Counted from the stretch's first letter, positions 52,149 to 61,991 are shown. The stretch: 64,000 bases of DNA from Flavobacterium sp. CS20 (GCF_018080005.1 NZ_CP073015.1:2446501-2510500); one strand, 5' to 3'. Numbers and translations: made by a program. The notes: generated by a model not told the origin, from the sequence alone.

Positions 52149-52593
52149 ACAATTCTGATTCTTCATCAGACTGCATAATATCGATGATGTGTTGTTTTTG
52201 GTTTGCTTTCATTTGTATCTTATAGTCCATTACATCTTCAAATTTTAGCCTACGATGTTTGCCGACTTTTGTATAGTTGAGTTCTCCTTTCTCTAATAGT
52301 TTCACTAAATGGGGTCTTGAACAACCCAAAACTTCCGCCGCTTTTTGTGTAGAGACTTCTGTGGCTGAAGGCACTAAAGAGAATGCTTTACCTTCGCTCA
52401 TAGTCTTCAAAATGTTCCCTAATAATTTTAAAGCATTTAAGGGCAACTTAATTTTTTCTTCAGTCTCTTCTATTTCAATGATAGGATGTTCTGTTTTAAT
52501 TTTATTAATAACAGAAATTAAAGTATCATAAGAAGAGAAAGCAATTTTTTGTTCGTCTTTGCTTGGTTTATTTATAGTCTTAAACAGTTCCAT
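52138..52593 (-). CDS. Excisionase-type HTH antitoxin of the PIN pair
   Basis: The 151-residue protein has a helical N-terminal half (TINKPSKDEQKIAFSSYDTLISVINKI) and a C-terminal MerR/excisionase-like winged helix (VSTQKAAEVLGCSRPHLVKLLEKGELNYTKVGKHRRLKFEDVMDY, about 82-130). This plan is common in antitoxins paired with PIN toxins in Bacteroidota. It is intact. The 3' end overlaps the toxin start. It should bind the toxin and repress the operon. Confidence 0.85.
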   Translation of the reverse strand: MELFKTINKPSKDEQKIAFSSYDTLISVINKIKTEHPIIEIEETEEKIKLPLNALKLLGNILKTMSEGKAFSLVPSATEVSTQKAAEVLGCSRPHLVKLLEKGELNYTKVGKHRRLKFEDVMDYKIQMKANQKQHIIDIMQSDEESELYDS

Positions 52594-52670
52594 TTCGGAT
52601 TTGATTTAAATCAAAAATAAACGAAATAAACGAAACAAGCAAAACAAAATAGGAATTTATTTTAAATTTA

Positions 52671-52894
52671 CCACGAATGCACTAATGAATTCAAAATTGA
52701 TTAGTTAGATTCTTAAAAAAATGAATAATAGACTTTTAAACTAAAATAATAATGTAACACTAAAAAACCTCACAGGTCTCGAAGACTTGTGAGGTTTAAA
52801 TTTGATTTTCCTTACTTGTTGTTTTATAAACTTTTAATACCTATAATACTCAGGCTTAAATGGTCCATCAACATCAACGCCAATATAATCGGCT
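52671..52894 (-). repeat. ahcY 3' end and flank, right copy of the direct repeat
   Basis: This is the copy that belongs to the intact ahcY gene. It starts CCACGAATGCAC, contains the palindrome AACCTCACAGGTCT-cga-AGACTTGTGAGGTT (one mismatch from the left copy) and ends inside ahcY at the TEADYIGV-equivalent codons. The partner is at 49495-49717. Confidence 0.93.
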
Positions 52895-54150
52895 TGGTCT
52901 TTTTTGAGTTTTGTAAGCTCTGCACCAACACGACTTAAGTGCAATTCTGCAACTTTTTCGTCGAGATGTTTGGGAAGCATATAGACTTCATTTTTGTATT
53001 TATCTTCGTTCTCCCATAACTCTATTTGAGCCAAAGTTTGATTGGTAAACGAGTTACTCATCACAAAACTTGGATGACCTGTAGCACAACCTAAATTGAC
53101 TAATCGACCTTCAGCCAATAGAATAATGTCTTTGCCATCAATAGTATATTTATCAACCTGTGGTTTGATTTCTACCTTAGGACCATCGCTATTTTGTTTT
53201 AACCAAGCCACATCAATTTCGTTATCAAAATGCCCAATGTTGCAGACGATAGCTTTGTCTTTCATGGCTTTAAAATGTTCGCCACGCACAATATCTTTGT
53301 TTCCTGTTGTGGTAATCACAATGTCAGCTTTGTGCAATACGTTTTCTAAACGCTTGACTTCAAAGCCATCCATAGCGGCTTGTAAAGCACAAATTGGGTC
53401 GATTTCAGTAATGGTTACAATTGAACCTGCACCTTTAAAAGAGGTCGCTGTGCCTTTACCAACATCGCCATAACCACAAACCACAACTTGTTTTCCAGCC
53501 AACATAAGGTCAGTTGCACGACGAATAGCATCAACTGCAGATTCACGACAACCGTATTTATTGTCAAATTTAGATTTTGTTACACTATCATTGACGTTGA
53601 TGGCAGGCATTGGTAAAGTGCCATTTTTCATACGTTCGTACAAACGGTGAACGCCTGTGGTAGTTTCTTCAGAAAGACCTTTGATGCCTTCGGCTAGTTC
53701 GGGAAATTGATCTAAAACCATATTGGTTAAATCGCCACCATCGTCTAAAATTAGATTTAACGGTTGGCGCTCTTCGCCAAAAAATAAAGTTTGTTCGATA
53801 CACCAGTTAAATTCTTCTTCGGTCATACCTTTCCAGGCATAAACTGCTATTCCAGCATCGGCAATGGCTGCTGCAGCGTGATCTTGTGTAGAGAAAATAT
53901 TACAAGAGCTCCAAGTGACTTCAGCACCGAGTTCCACTAATGTTTCAATCAATACTGCCGTTTGAATGGTCATATGAAGACAACCAGCAATTCTTGCACC
54001 TTTCAAAGGTTTTTTAGCACCGCACTCTTCTCTTAGTGACATTAAGCCTGGCATTTCTGCTTCGGCTAATTCAATTTCTCGGCGACCCCATTCGGCCAGT
54101 GAAATATCTTTTACTTTATAAGGAATGTAATTCGTTGTTTTTGAACTCAT
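52834..54150 (-). CDS. ahcY: Adenosylhomocysteinase
   Basis: The 438-residue enzyme hydrolyses S-adenosylhomocysteine to adenosine and homocysteine, relieving inhibition of methyltransferases. Motifs: [15 protein letters not shown] (about 57-72), [20 protein letters not shown], the NAD-binding [13 protein letters not shown] (about 223-235) and the C-terminal [15 protein letters not shown], whose Lys and Tyr contact NAD of the neighbouring subunit. It is full length and intact. Its last about 20 codons are duplicated 3.2 kb downstream. The ATG is 20 bases after the predicted transcription start. Confidence 0.98.
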   Translation of the reverse strand: MSSKTTNYIPYKVKDISLAEWGRREIELAEAEMPGLMSLREECGAKKPLKGARIAGCLHMTIQTAVLIETLVELGAEVTWSSCNIFSTQDHAAAAIADAGIAVYAWKGMTEEEFNWCIEQTLFFGEERQPLNLILDDGGDLTNMVLDQFPELAEGIKGLSEETTTGVHRLYERMKNGTLPMPAINVNDSVTKSKFDNKYGCRESAVDAIRRATDLMLAGKQVVVCGYGDVGKGTATSFKGAGSIVTITEIDPICALQAAMDGFEVKRLENVLHKADIVITTTGNKDIVRGEHFKAMKDKAIVCNIGHFDNEIDVAWLKQNSDGPKVEIKPQVDKYTIDGKDIILLAEGRLVNLGCATGHPSFVMSNSFTNQTLAQIELWENEDKYKNEVYMLPKHLDEKVAELHLSRVGAELTKLKKDQADYIGVDVDGPFKPEYYRY

Positions 54151-54154
54151 CTTG

Positions 54155-54162
54155 TATATTTG
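54155..54162 (+). promoter_or_regulatory. -7 box of the phosphopantetheinyl transferase gene
   Basis: TATATTTG fits TAnnTTTG and lies 42 bases before the plus-strand ATG, within the ahcY divergent region. Confidence 0.4.
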
Positions 54163-54175
54163 TTTAAAATTTTGG

Positions 54176-54183
54176 CAAAATTA
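54176..54183 (-). promoter_or_regulatory. -7 box of ahcY
   Basis: On the minus strand TAATTTTG fits TAnnTTTG, 26 bases before the ahcY ATG. The two divergent promoters are only about 20 bases apart. Confidence 0.4.
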
Positions 54184-54203
54184 AACATAATCTTTATAAA
54201 ACT

Positions 54204-54845
54204 ATGCCCGTTTACAAAACAATAACAATAGATGAAACTTCAAAACTTCAAATCTGGAAAGTTGAAGAAACTTTAGAAGAACTCTCAAAAGGTATTGAAC
54301 TTTCAGCCTATTGTCAGCGACGTTTTGATGCCATGAAATCTGATATACACAGACGGGCATTTATTAGCATCAGGCATTTGCTCAAAAATTTTGGATATAC
54401 TGATTTTGATCTGGACTATGACGACAATGGCAAACCTCATCTCAAAGATGGCAAACATATTTCAATTTCTCATTCATACCAATTTACGACGGTCATCGTG
54501 AGTGATAGGAAAGTTGGCGTTGATATAGAAAAGCAACGCGAAAAAATAAAACGTATAGCTCCAAAATTCACACCAATAGAAGAATACCGTTCATTAGGTC
54601 AGCGAGATTTAATAAAAAAACTAACCATAGTTTGGGGTGCAAAAGAAGCTTTGTATAAATTGTTTGGAAAGCAAGGATTGTTGTTTCTGCACGATATTTA
54701 TGTAGTCGATTTTGATTTTAAAACGTCAACAACTGATGCTGAAGTGACATATCACGGTTTAAAAAAACATTACCACTTAAATTTTTTTGAAATTGAAGAT
54801 TTTATATGCGTTTATGCTATTGAGCCTAAGACAAAAAACATTTAA
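54204..54845 (+). CDS. 4'-phosphopantetheinyl transferase superfamily protein
   Basis: The 213-residue protein has the Sfp/AcpS-type motifs: KPHLKDGKHISISHS, VGVDIEKQREKIKRIAPKF with the Mg-binding Asp and Glu, and WGAKEALYKLFGKQG. It transfers phosphopantetheine from CoA to carrier proteins such as ACP. It is divergent from ahcY. Length fits the family. The target carrier is probably fatty-acid ACP, as no NRPS or PKS is in the window. Confidence 0.93.
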   Translation: MPVYKTITIDETSKLQIWKVEETLEELSKGIELSAYCQRRFDAMKSDIHRRAFISIRHLLKNFGYTDFDLDYDDNGKPHLKDGKHISISHSYQFTTVIVSDRKVGVDIEKQREKIKRIAPKFTPIEEYRSLGQRDLIKKLTIVWGAKEALYKLFGKQGLLFLHDIYVVDFDFKTSTTDAEVTYHGLKKHYHLNFFEIEDFICVYAIEPKTKNI

Positions 54846-54885
54846 TTGTTATGACCAACCTATCAGTTAACTAAAACACAGGGTT

Positions 54886-55797
54886 TTAAAAATTAATAAT
54901 TTTCTTTAAAACCAAATCCACATCAATAAGTAAAATGCTAAAAACACCAACAACTATGACCAGTTTAAGCAAATTGTGGATAAGGGTAAATTGAAGTTTT
55001 TGGTTAGAGTTCCAAATTAATAGAAATAAAATTACAAAACCGATTAAACTGACATAAAAATAGTAGTCCATATAGCCCAAATCAAAGTATTTTATGAGCA
55101 ATAGATTACTTATCAGGGCTAAACCAATGAGAATACTCAATATTATTTTTGTAGTTTTTTCTCCATATTTTACGGGTAAAGTTTTGTAATCCAGAGCAAA
55201 ATCGCCACTTAAGTTTTCTAAATCTTTTACTATTTCTCTGATTAAAATGAGTAAAAACAAAAATATAGCATGAAAAAAAATCACTTTCTCAAAATTTTTA
55301 AAATACACAAAAACCGCAAAAAAAGGGGTTATAGCTAACAGAGTCGCAATGATATTTCCTAAAAAAGTAATTTTTTTTAGTTTGTGAGAATATATCCAAA
55401 TCCCAAAAATATAAGCTGAAAAAAAAATTACTGCCCTAAAAGAGACATAACTGGCCAGAATAACGCTTAAAAAATTTAAAATAAAATAAACCGAAAGCTT
55501 AGTTTGTGGGCTAACGGTATTGTCTATATAGGTTTTTAAAGGTTTGTTTATAATATCTTTTTCTGAGTCATAAAAGCTATTTATGATGTAACCTGAAGCT
55601 ATGACTAAACTTGTACAAAACACAATTAAAAATAAGTTTAAGTCAAATAAAACATCTCTTAAAGAGAGATAGTCTGGAGAAATAATAAATATTGAAGCTA
55701 AATATTGTGCCAAGACAATGACTAAGATATTATAACCTCTAACATTAACAAACAAGCCTACAAGTTTATAAACTATGGACTTATTTGAACTGCTCAT
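54886..55797 (-). CDS. UbiA-family prenyltransferase (geranylgeranylglycerol-phosphate synthase-like)
   Basis: The 303-residue protein has about eight membrane helices and the two Asp-rich UbiA motifs: NSFYDSEKDIINKP (about 67-80) and REIVKDLENLSGDF (about 186-199). It attaches a polyprenyl chain to an acceptor in the membrane. Position downstream of mevalonate kinase fits the known Flavobacteriia operon in which this gene is annotated as geranylgeranylglycerol-phosphate geranylgeranyltransferase; a quinone or other acceptor is possible. Confidence 0.88.
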   Translation of the reverse strand: MSSSNKSIVYKLVGLFVNVRGYNILVIVLAQYLASIFIISPDYLSLRDVLFDLNLFLIVFCTSLVIASGYIINSFYDSEKDIINKPLKTYIDNTVSPQTKLSVYFILNFLSVILASYVSFRAVIFFSAYIFGIWIYSHKLKKITFLGNIIATLLAITPFFAVFVYFKNFEKVIFFHAIFLFLLILIREIVKDLENLSGDFALDYKTLPVKYGEKTTKIILSILIGLALISNLLLIKYFDLGYMDYYFYVSLIGFVILFLLIWNSNQKLQFTLIHNLLKLVIVVGVFSILLIDVDLVLKKIINF

Positions 55798-55815
55798 ACC
55801 ATATGATTGTGTGTA

Positions 55816-56754
55816 TTAAAAGTTGTAAACTACCTCAACTTTATAATCTTTTAAAGTTTTTTTAGCTTTTTCAATATCTTCAGTGAAACCAAGCATATAG
55901 CCACCGCCACCAGAACCGCAAAGTTTGAGATAGTAAGCATTGGTCTCTATGCCTTTTTCCCATAAGCTATGAAAATGTTTAGGGATCATAGGTTTAAAAT
56001 TTTCTAAAACAATTTTTGAAAGTGATTTTACGTTAGAAAACAATGCATTGATATCGCCTTTCAGAAAACTATCTACAGAAGCATCAGTGTGCTTTATAAA
56101 TTTATCTTTCAACATTTTCCTGAAGCCTTCTTGCTTCATGTTTTCCATAAAAATATTAACCATCGGTGCAGTTTGACCTACTTTGCCCGTATCAAGTAGA
56201 AATACGGCACCTTTGCCAACTTTGGTTTGAGATGGAATGCCAGCAGGTTCAATATTATTTTTAGATTTGATAAGAATAGGTAAACTCAAGTAACTATTTA
56301 AAGGATCTAAGCCAGAAGATTTACCATGAAAAAAGGCTTCCATTTCAGCAAAAATCTTTTTGAGTTTTTGAAGTTTAGTTTGGTTAAGGTTTTCTAAAAT
56401 GGTTATTTTTTCTAAAGCGTATTTATCATAAATAGTCGCGACTAAAGCGCCACTACTCCCAACGCCATAACCCTGTGGAATACTACTGTCAAAATACATG
56501 CCTTGTCCGATATCGTCTTTCAAACTTTCTAAATCAAATTTTACAGGCGTATCTTTTTTATGATGAATACTTTCTAAATGATTGACATAAGATGATAATT
56601 CTCGGTTAGATTTTGTTTTAAGATCAGAATCTAAATCATCGATTTTTAAAGCACCTTTGTAAAAATTGTATGGAATGGATAAGCCTCTAGAGTCTTTAAT
56701 GATTCCATATTCACCAAATAATAAAATTTTTGAATAAAATAAAGGACCTTTCAT
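55816..56754 (-). CDS. Mevalonate kinase-like GHMP kinase
   Basis: The 312-residue GHMP kinase has a short N-terminal KILLFGEYGIIKD, the ATP loop IPQGYGVGSSGALVATIYDKY (about 93-113), the catalytic Asp region KSSGLDPLNSYLS, and the C-terminal KLCGSGGGGYMLGF. It phosphorylates mevalonate to phosphomevalonate. It sits between diphosphomevalonate decarboxylase and the UbiA gene with gaps of 11 and 18 bases, a single mevalonate-pathway operon. Confidence 0.9.
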   Translation of the reverse strand: MKGPLFYSKILLFGEYGIIKDSRGLSIPYNFYKGALKIDDLDSDLKTKSNRELSSYVNHLESIHHKKDTPVKFDLESLKDDIGQGMYFDSSIPQGYGVGSSGALVATIYDKYALEKITILENLNQTKLQKLKKIFAEMEAFFHGKSSGLDPLNSYLSLPILIKSKNNIEPAGIPSQTKVGKGAVFLLDTGKVGQTAPMVNIFMENMKQEGFRKMLKDKFIKHTDASVDSFLKGDINALFSNVKSLSKIVLENFKPMIPKHFHSLWEKGIETNAYYLKLCGSGGGGYMLGFTEDIEKAKKTLKDYKVEVVYNF

Positions 56755-56765
56755 AATATATTGGT

Positions 56766-57836
56766 TTATGATAAAGGTATTACACCTTGACCGATATTAT
56801 CGCAAATATACTGTTCATTTTGACAATAGCCAATTAAACTTGTATTAATAAATTCTAAAACTCTCTCTTTGTGTGATTTAGGAAATAGCAGATGCACGTT
56901 AGCACCCGCATCAAGTGTAAAGCTCAACGGAATTTTGGTGGATTTTCTAAACTCCCAAACCTGTTCAATGATGTTTAAAGTCTTGGGTTTTATTAAAATA
57001 TAATAAGGTTGGCTACTCATCATCATAGCATGTAAAGATAAAGCTTCATTTTCTGTAATGCTAATAAATTTATCTAAATCACCATTGTTTAGAATTTCTA
57101 TCAAAGCGGACATGTTTTTATAGGCTTGCTCAAAGCGTGATTTTGCAAAAGGATGGTTTTGCATTAGCTCATGACCTATACTACTGCTGACTTGCTTTTG
57201 ACCCTTATCTACCAAAAGTATAACATCTTGATAGGTCTTAAAAACATCTGCAATATCAGTATGTGGAATGGCAAATTCATCTTGACTGTTTTCAATGTTT
57301 TTATGCTTGCCCCACAACATCATTGGCCCTGAAAGACTTCTTGTAGCACTTCCTGAACCTAACCTAGCAACAAAAGATGTTTTTTGAACATCTAAATTTT
57401 CGGTTTCATTTTCAGAAAGCAATTGTTCAAGCCTAACCAAACACGAAGCCAAAGTTGCAAAACCACTTGCAGAAGAAGCAATACCGCTACTGTGCGGGAA
57501 TGTATTATGAGTTTTTATTTTAAAAAAGTAGGTTTTAAGAAATGAAAAATAAGGCTCAACACGTTCAAAAAACTTTAAAATTTTAGGTTTAAAGTCTTCC
57601 CGTATTTTGCCATCAACCAAAACTTCTATATCGAAAGTATTTGTAGGCTTTGTTTTTTTTTTAGCCTCTATAAATGTTTCTGTTTTACAATTTTGAAGCG
57701 TAAAACTGATAGATGGATTAGCTGGAATTTGTATTGGATATTTTCCCCAATATTTAATTAAAGCAATATTGCTTGGTGCAGAATAGCCTATGCTAATGTT
57801 GTCAATAACTTTTGTAATTTCTTTAGGTTTAAACAC
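56766..57836 (-). CDS. mvaD: Diphosphomevalonate decarboxylase
   Basis: The 356-residue enzyme converts diphosphomevalonate to isopentenyl diphosphate with ATP. Motifs: APSNIALIKYWGKYP (about 20-34, binding Lys and Tyr), PHSSGIASSASGFATLA (ATP loop), ARLGSGSATRSLSG and SFTLDAGANVHLL with the catalytic Asp. The start is a GTG at 57836. A -7 box TACTTTTG stands just upstream (57859-57852, minus strand). It is the first gene of the mevalonate operon. Confidence 0.95.
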   Translation of the reverse strand: MFKPKEITKVIDNISIGYSAPSNIALIKYWGKYPIQIPANPSISFTLQNCKTETFIEAKKKTKPTNTFDIEVLVDGKIREDFKPKILKFFERVEPYFSFLKTYFFKIKTHNTFPHSSGIASSASGFATLASCLVRLEQLLSENETENLDVQKTSFVARLGSGSATRSLSGPMMLWGKHKNIENSQDEFAIPHTDIADVFKTYQDVILLVDKGQKQVSSSIGHELMQNHPFAKSRFEQAYKNMSALIEILNNGDLDKFISITENEALSLHAMMMSSQPYYILIKPKTLNIIEQVWEFRKSTKIPLSFTLDAGANVHLLFPKSHKERVLEFINTSLIGYCQNEQYICDNIGQGVIPLS

Positions 57837-57976
57837 TTTCTTAAATTATAACTGCAAAAGTAATTATTTGTAAAAATTAAAGTGGATGGTTTGAGTTTTA
57901 AATTTTTTTAAGTATTTTAAAATTAGAAAAAAGCAAAACGATAACAAAAGTAAGCTTAAAATCACTCTATATTATT

Positions 57977-57984
57977 TACATTTG
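57977..57984 (+). promoter_or_regulatory. -7 box before the DUF255 gene
   Basis: TACATTTG fits TAnnTTTG and lies 25 bases before the ATG. Confidence 0.4.
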
Positions 57985-58009
57985 GGTTGATTTTTCCATT
58001 TATTATACT

Positions 58010-60022
58010 ATGCTCAAAAACACGCTTTCTCAATCTTCAAATCCTTATTTGCTTCAACACAAAGATAATCCTGTACATTGGCAAGAATGGAATGAGCAAA
58101 CACTTCAATTGGCTAAAGATCAAAACAAATGTTTGTTGATAAGCATAGGTTACTCAGCTTGTCATTGGTGTCATGTGATGGCTCATGAGTGTTTTGAAAG
58201 TGAAGAAGTGGCAACTTTGATGAACACCTATTTTATCAACGTAAAAATAGACCGAGAAGAGCGACCTGACATTGATCAAATTTATATGGATGCTGCACAA
58301 ATCCTAACGGGTCGTGGTGGTTGGCCACTTAATGTTTTTGCACTACCTGATGGCAGACCTTTTTATGCAGGAACTTATTTTCCTAAGGACAGCTGGATAA
58401 AAATTTTAAGAAATATTGCTGAAGCCTATAAAAAGCAACCCGAAACCTTGATTAAAACCGCCAAAAGATTAACTGATAGCATTGATAGTATAGATATTTT
58501 TGACACCCAAGTTTCAACTGAAAATCATTCGGAAGATGAATTGTTAAAATCTTATAAATCTTGGTATCAACATATTGATTTTGAAAAAGGTGGAATCAAT
58601 AAGTCCCCAAAATTTCCCATGCCTGTCGTTTGGGATAGTTTACTAGAATATTTTGTAACCTACAAAGATGAACAAGCTTTAAAGGTTATTGATTTAACTT
58701 TAAATCAAATGTTGGAAGGTGGCATCTATGATTGGGTTGGTGGTGGTTTTTCACGTTATAGTGTAGATGAAAATTGGTTTGCACCACATTTTGAAAAAAT
58801 GCTTTACGACAATGCCCAATTGATTAGCCTCTATGCTGATGTTTATAAAGTTTCACACAATCAAGACTACAAAAAATGTATAGAAGAAACTATCTGGTTT
58901 TTGAATGCAGATTTAAAAAGTAATCATCTCGGTTATTATTCCGCTCTTGATGCTGATTCAGATGATGAAGAAGGCTTATTTTACACTTGGACGTTTCAGG
59001 AATTAAAGCAAATTTTAAACGGAGATGAATTTAAACTCGCCGAAAGCTTTTTTGGGCTTGAGCCTAACGGAAATTGGGAAAACCAAAGAAATATTTTAGC
59101 CCAAAAATTACCTTTACAAAAATTGGCTGATACATTTAAAATTTCATCTGAGCAAGCCACCAAGCAGTTATCAGATATTAAAACCAAACTTAAAATTGAA
59201 AGAAGTAGGCGTAAAAAACCTGGTTTAGACAACAAGTTAATAACAGCTCATAACGCCTTGATGGTTAAGGGTTTAATTAAATCTTACCAAGCCTTGTCAG
59301 ACGAAACGTATAAAGAATTAGCTTTTGACCTTATGCAGAATCTTATTAAAAAAAGTATTACTAATTCCTCTTCTGTAAATCGTTTGATGGATAACGCTAC
59401 ACCAATAGGATTTTTAGACGACTATGCTTTTTTTATAGAAGCCTTATTGTATAGCTATGAGATCAGTTTTGAAATACGATATTTAAAAATTGCAGAAAAC
59501 TTAGTAGAATTTTGCTACAACAATTTTTTTGACCAAGACCAACATCTTTTTTATTACACCGAAAAATCAACACAACTCATCGCTCGAAAAATAGAATCTA
59601 TCGACAACGTTATACCATCTTCAAATGCTGTGATGGCCGAAAATCTATGGCGACTTGGGCATATGCTATACAATGAAAAGTATATTGAAACTGCCAAGCA
59701 AATGCTTCAAAAAGTCAAACCATTGAATAAAAAATACAAGCTTTATTTTGCTCGTTGGCACAAGCTCAATATTGCTATTCATAAAGGTCAAATTGATGTT
59801 GCTATAACTGGTCCTGATGCTTTAGAAAACCTTAGTAAAATACAACAACACTATTGGCCATTTTGTAATTTTTGTGGTGGCTTAACTGAAAATTTACCTC
59901 TGCTTCAACACAAAGTTAAATCACATCTAAATCAAATTTTTATTTGTCAAAACAAAACTTGCTCCAATGCTTTTAATAATGCTGAGAAAAGTATAGAAGC
60001 TTTAAGAAAATGCTATCGATAG
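58010..60022 (+). CDS. DUF255 thioredoxin-domain protein (YyaL/SSP411 family)
   Basis: The 670-residue protein has an N-terminal thioredoxin-like domain with the Cys-x-x-Cys site SACHWCHVMAHECF (about 50) and the following NVKIDREERPDIDQIYM signature. An (alpha/alpha)6 barrel domain resembling N-acylglucosamine 2-epimerases follows (for example GIYDWVGGGFSRYSVDENWFAPHFEKMLYDNAQLI). The family is widely conserved but without a settled activity. It is intact and probably monocistronic. Confidence 0.93.
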   Translation: MLKNTLSQSSNPYLLQHKDNPVHWQEWNEQTLQLAKDQNKCLLISIGYSACHWCHVMAHECFESEEVATLMNTYFINVKIDREERPDIDQIYMDAAQILTGRGGWPLNVFALPDGRPFYAGTYFPKDSWIKILRNIAEAYKKQPETLIKTAKRLTDSIDSIDIFDTQVSTENHSEDELLKSYKSWYQHIDFEKGGINKSPKFPMPVVWDSLLEYFVTYKDEQALKVIDLTLNQMLEGGIYDWVGGGFSRYSVDENWFAPHFEKMLYDNAQLISLYADVYKVSHNQDYKKCIEETIWFLNADLKSNHLGYYSALDADSDDEEGLFYTWTFQELKQILNGDEFKLAESFFGLEPNGNWENQRNILAQKLPLQKLADTFKISSEQATKQLSDIKTKLKIERSRRKKPGLDNKLITAHNALMVKGLIKSYQALSDETYKELAFDLMQNLIKKSITNSSSVNRLMDNATPIGFLDDYAFFIEALLYSYEISFEIRYLKIAENLVEFCYNNFFDQDQHLFYYTEKSTQLIARKIESIDNVIPSSNAVMAENLWRLGHMLYNEKYIETAKQMLQKVKPLNKKYKLYFARWHKLNIAIHKGQIDVAITGPDALENLSKIQQHYWPFCNFCGGLTENLPLLQHKVKSHLNQIFICQNKTCSNAFNNAEKSIEALRKCYR

Positions 60023-60120
60023 ATAAAAAATAATGTTCATTTGATAAATACTTGTAATCCATAGTAAAAGCTGATAGATGAAAGCTTTAAATTATTAAAT
60101 TAGCAAGCTTAGTTATATAT

Positions 60121-61989
60121 ATGAAATCAAGACTTTTATACAGTTTAATCTTATTTTCAATTGTTTACTCGAATAGTTGGTCACAAATAAGTTTTTGCCA
60201 AGGCAATACAGGTGAAGCTATTTTTGAAGAAGATTTTGGTCAAGGTACTACTAATGGTCCGCCACTTGGTGCCAGTGTAACAACTTATACATTTGTTGAC
60301 CAAGAAGCACAAGATGGGCAATACACCATTTCATCAAATTTGATGCAGTTGGGTAGTTTTCATAACATTCCTGATAACACTCTTGGTGACGTTAACGGCA
60401 AAGCTCTAATTGTGAATGCATCTTTTGATGCGGGTTTGTTTTTTCAAATTCCCATTAGTGGTTTGTGTGAAAACAATCCCTATGAATTTTCAGCATTTCT
60501 TGTAAACATTTATGATGCTTCGTCAGCGGCATGTCCTGGCACAGGTATTCCAGTAAACGTAAGATTTCAAATTTGGGACGAAACCGATACCACACTTCTA
60601 TCCGAAGGGAGTACTGGTGATATTCCTGGCACAACAAACCCTAGTTGGGAGCAATTTGCTGTTACATTTGAAACTTTGCCAGGGCAAACATCAATAATTC
60701 TAAAAATGCTCAACAACGGTGAAGGCGGATGTGGAAATGATTTAGCCATAGACGACATTGCCTTTAAGTCTTGTGGAGATTTAACTGAAATTTTTGATGA
60801 AGACAATACTAATAGCCTTGAAGTCTGTGAAAACGAAAATATTGACAGTCTCTCGCTGACAGCTGTACCTGATTTTTCAGTTTATGACAACCATTTTTAT
60901 CAGTGGCAACAAAGTGATGATAACAACAATTGGAATGATATTCCTGGTGAAACTTCTCAAACTTTAGAGCTTAATAACATTAATTCTACTCAATTTTTTA
61001 GAGTCAAAGTTTCAGAAGATTTAATTAATGTGAACAACAATTTGTGTAATAGCATTTCTAATGTATTTGAAATTAATGTCCAAAGTTTTATTCCAGCTGT
61101 AAGTTTAGGTGATGTTGAAATTTGTGATGGTGAAAGTGTTGTTTTAGAAGTTCAGAACAATTCTAATATTAGTATAGATTGGTATGATTCTCCAAATGGT
61201 GGGAATTTGTTACTTGAAAATAGCTTTAGTTTTGAACCTGATAATGAAGGTACTTTTTATGCCGAAAGCACAACAATTGTTGGTAATTGCATTTCCCCAA
61301 CCCGTACTCCAATTAGTTTAACTATAAACAGCACTCCTGAGAATGAAACCGAAAACATAGCCATTTGCCCAGGTGATTCCGTTATTTTGGATGCTGAAAG
61401 TTCAAATTTAACCTATCTTTGGTCAACCGATGAAACCACACCACAAATTGAAGTTGATGAAGCAGGCAGTTTTAGTGTTGAACGTACAACACCAAACGGT
61501 CGCACTTCTACAAAAATCTTTGAAGTAGCTTTCTTAGATGAAGCTGTCGTTAGTGATATTGTGAGTGATGGTCGAGATATTATTATCTCATTAGAAAACC
61601 AAGGCGATTTTTCTTTTTCAATAGACGGTCAAAATTTTCAGACTTCTCCAATTTTTGAAAACGTAGCTGGCGGTTTATACAATATAAGTATTCAAAGTAA
61701 TGATTGTGGAATTCAAGTTATAGAATTTCCGCATTTAGAGATTCCTCAATTTTTTACCCCAAATGCCGATGGCTTTAATGACTTTTTTAGAATTCCAGCA
61801 GACAGGTTTTTTAATGAATTTAGCATCTATATTTTTGACCGATACGGAAAGTTAATTGCATCTGGAGTAAAGGCTCCTTTTGTTTGGGATGGGACGTATC
61901 AAGGCAAAGCTCTACCGTCACAAGACTATTGGTATAAATTAGATGTTGATGGTCAGACTTTTACAGGAAATTTTACATTGAAGCGATAA
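60121..61989 (+). CDS. T9SS type B sorting domain protein (gliding-motility-associated C terminus)
   Basis: The 622-residue protein has a signal peptide ending SWSQ. An N-terminal lectin/CBM-like domain follows (about 30-225: EEDFGQGTTNGPP and NDLAIDDIAFKSCG), then Ig-like repeats (about 240-530) and a C-terminal type B sorting domain (IPQFFTPNADGFNDFFRI, FDRYGKLIASG, WYKLDVDGQTFTGNFTLKR). It should be secreted through T9SS and stay on the surface, possibly with SprP/PorP-type partners. It probably acts in adhesion. It is 2 bases from the NlpC/P60 gene. Confidence 0.93.
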   Translation: MKSRLLYSLILFSIVYSNSWSQISFCQGNTGEAIFEEDFGQGTTNGPPLGASVTTYTFVDQEAQDGQYTISSNLMQLGSFHNIPDNTLGDVNGKALIVNASFDAGLFFQIPISGLCENNPYEFSAFLVNIYDASSAACPGTGIPVNVRFQIWDETDTTLLSEGSTGDIPGTTNPSWEQFAVTFETLPGQTSIILKMLNNGEGGCGNDLAIDDIAFKSCGDLTEIFDEDNTNSLEVCENENIDSLSLTAVPDFSVYDNHFYQWQQSDDNNNWNDIPGETSQTLELNNINSTQFFRVKVSEDLINVNNNLCNSISNVFEINVQSFIPAVSLGDVEICDGESVVLEVQNNSNISIDWYDSPNGGNLLLENSFSFEPDNEGTFYAESTTIVGNCISPTRTPISLTINSTPENETENIAICPGDSVILDAESSNLTYLWSTDETTPQIEVDEAGSFSVERTTPNGRTSTKIFEVAFLDEAVVSDIVSDGRDIIISLENQGDFSFSIDGQNFQTSPIFENVAGGLYNISIQSNDCGIQVIEFPHLEIPQFFTPNADGFNDFFRIPADRFFNEFSIYIFDRYGKLIASGVKAPFVWDGTYQGKALPSQDYWYKLDVDGQTFTGNFTLKR

Positions 61990-61991
61990 AG

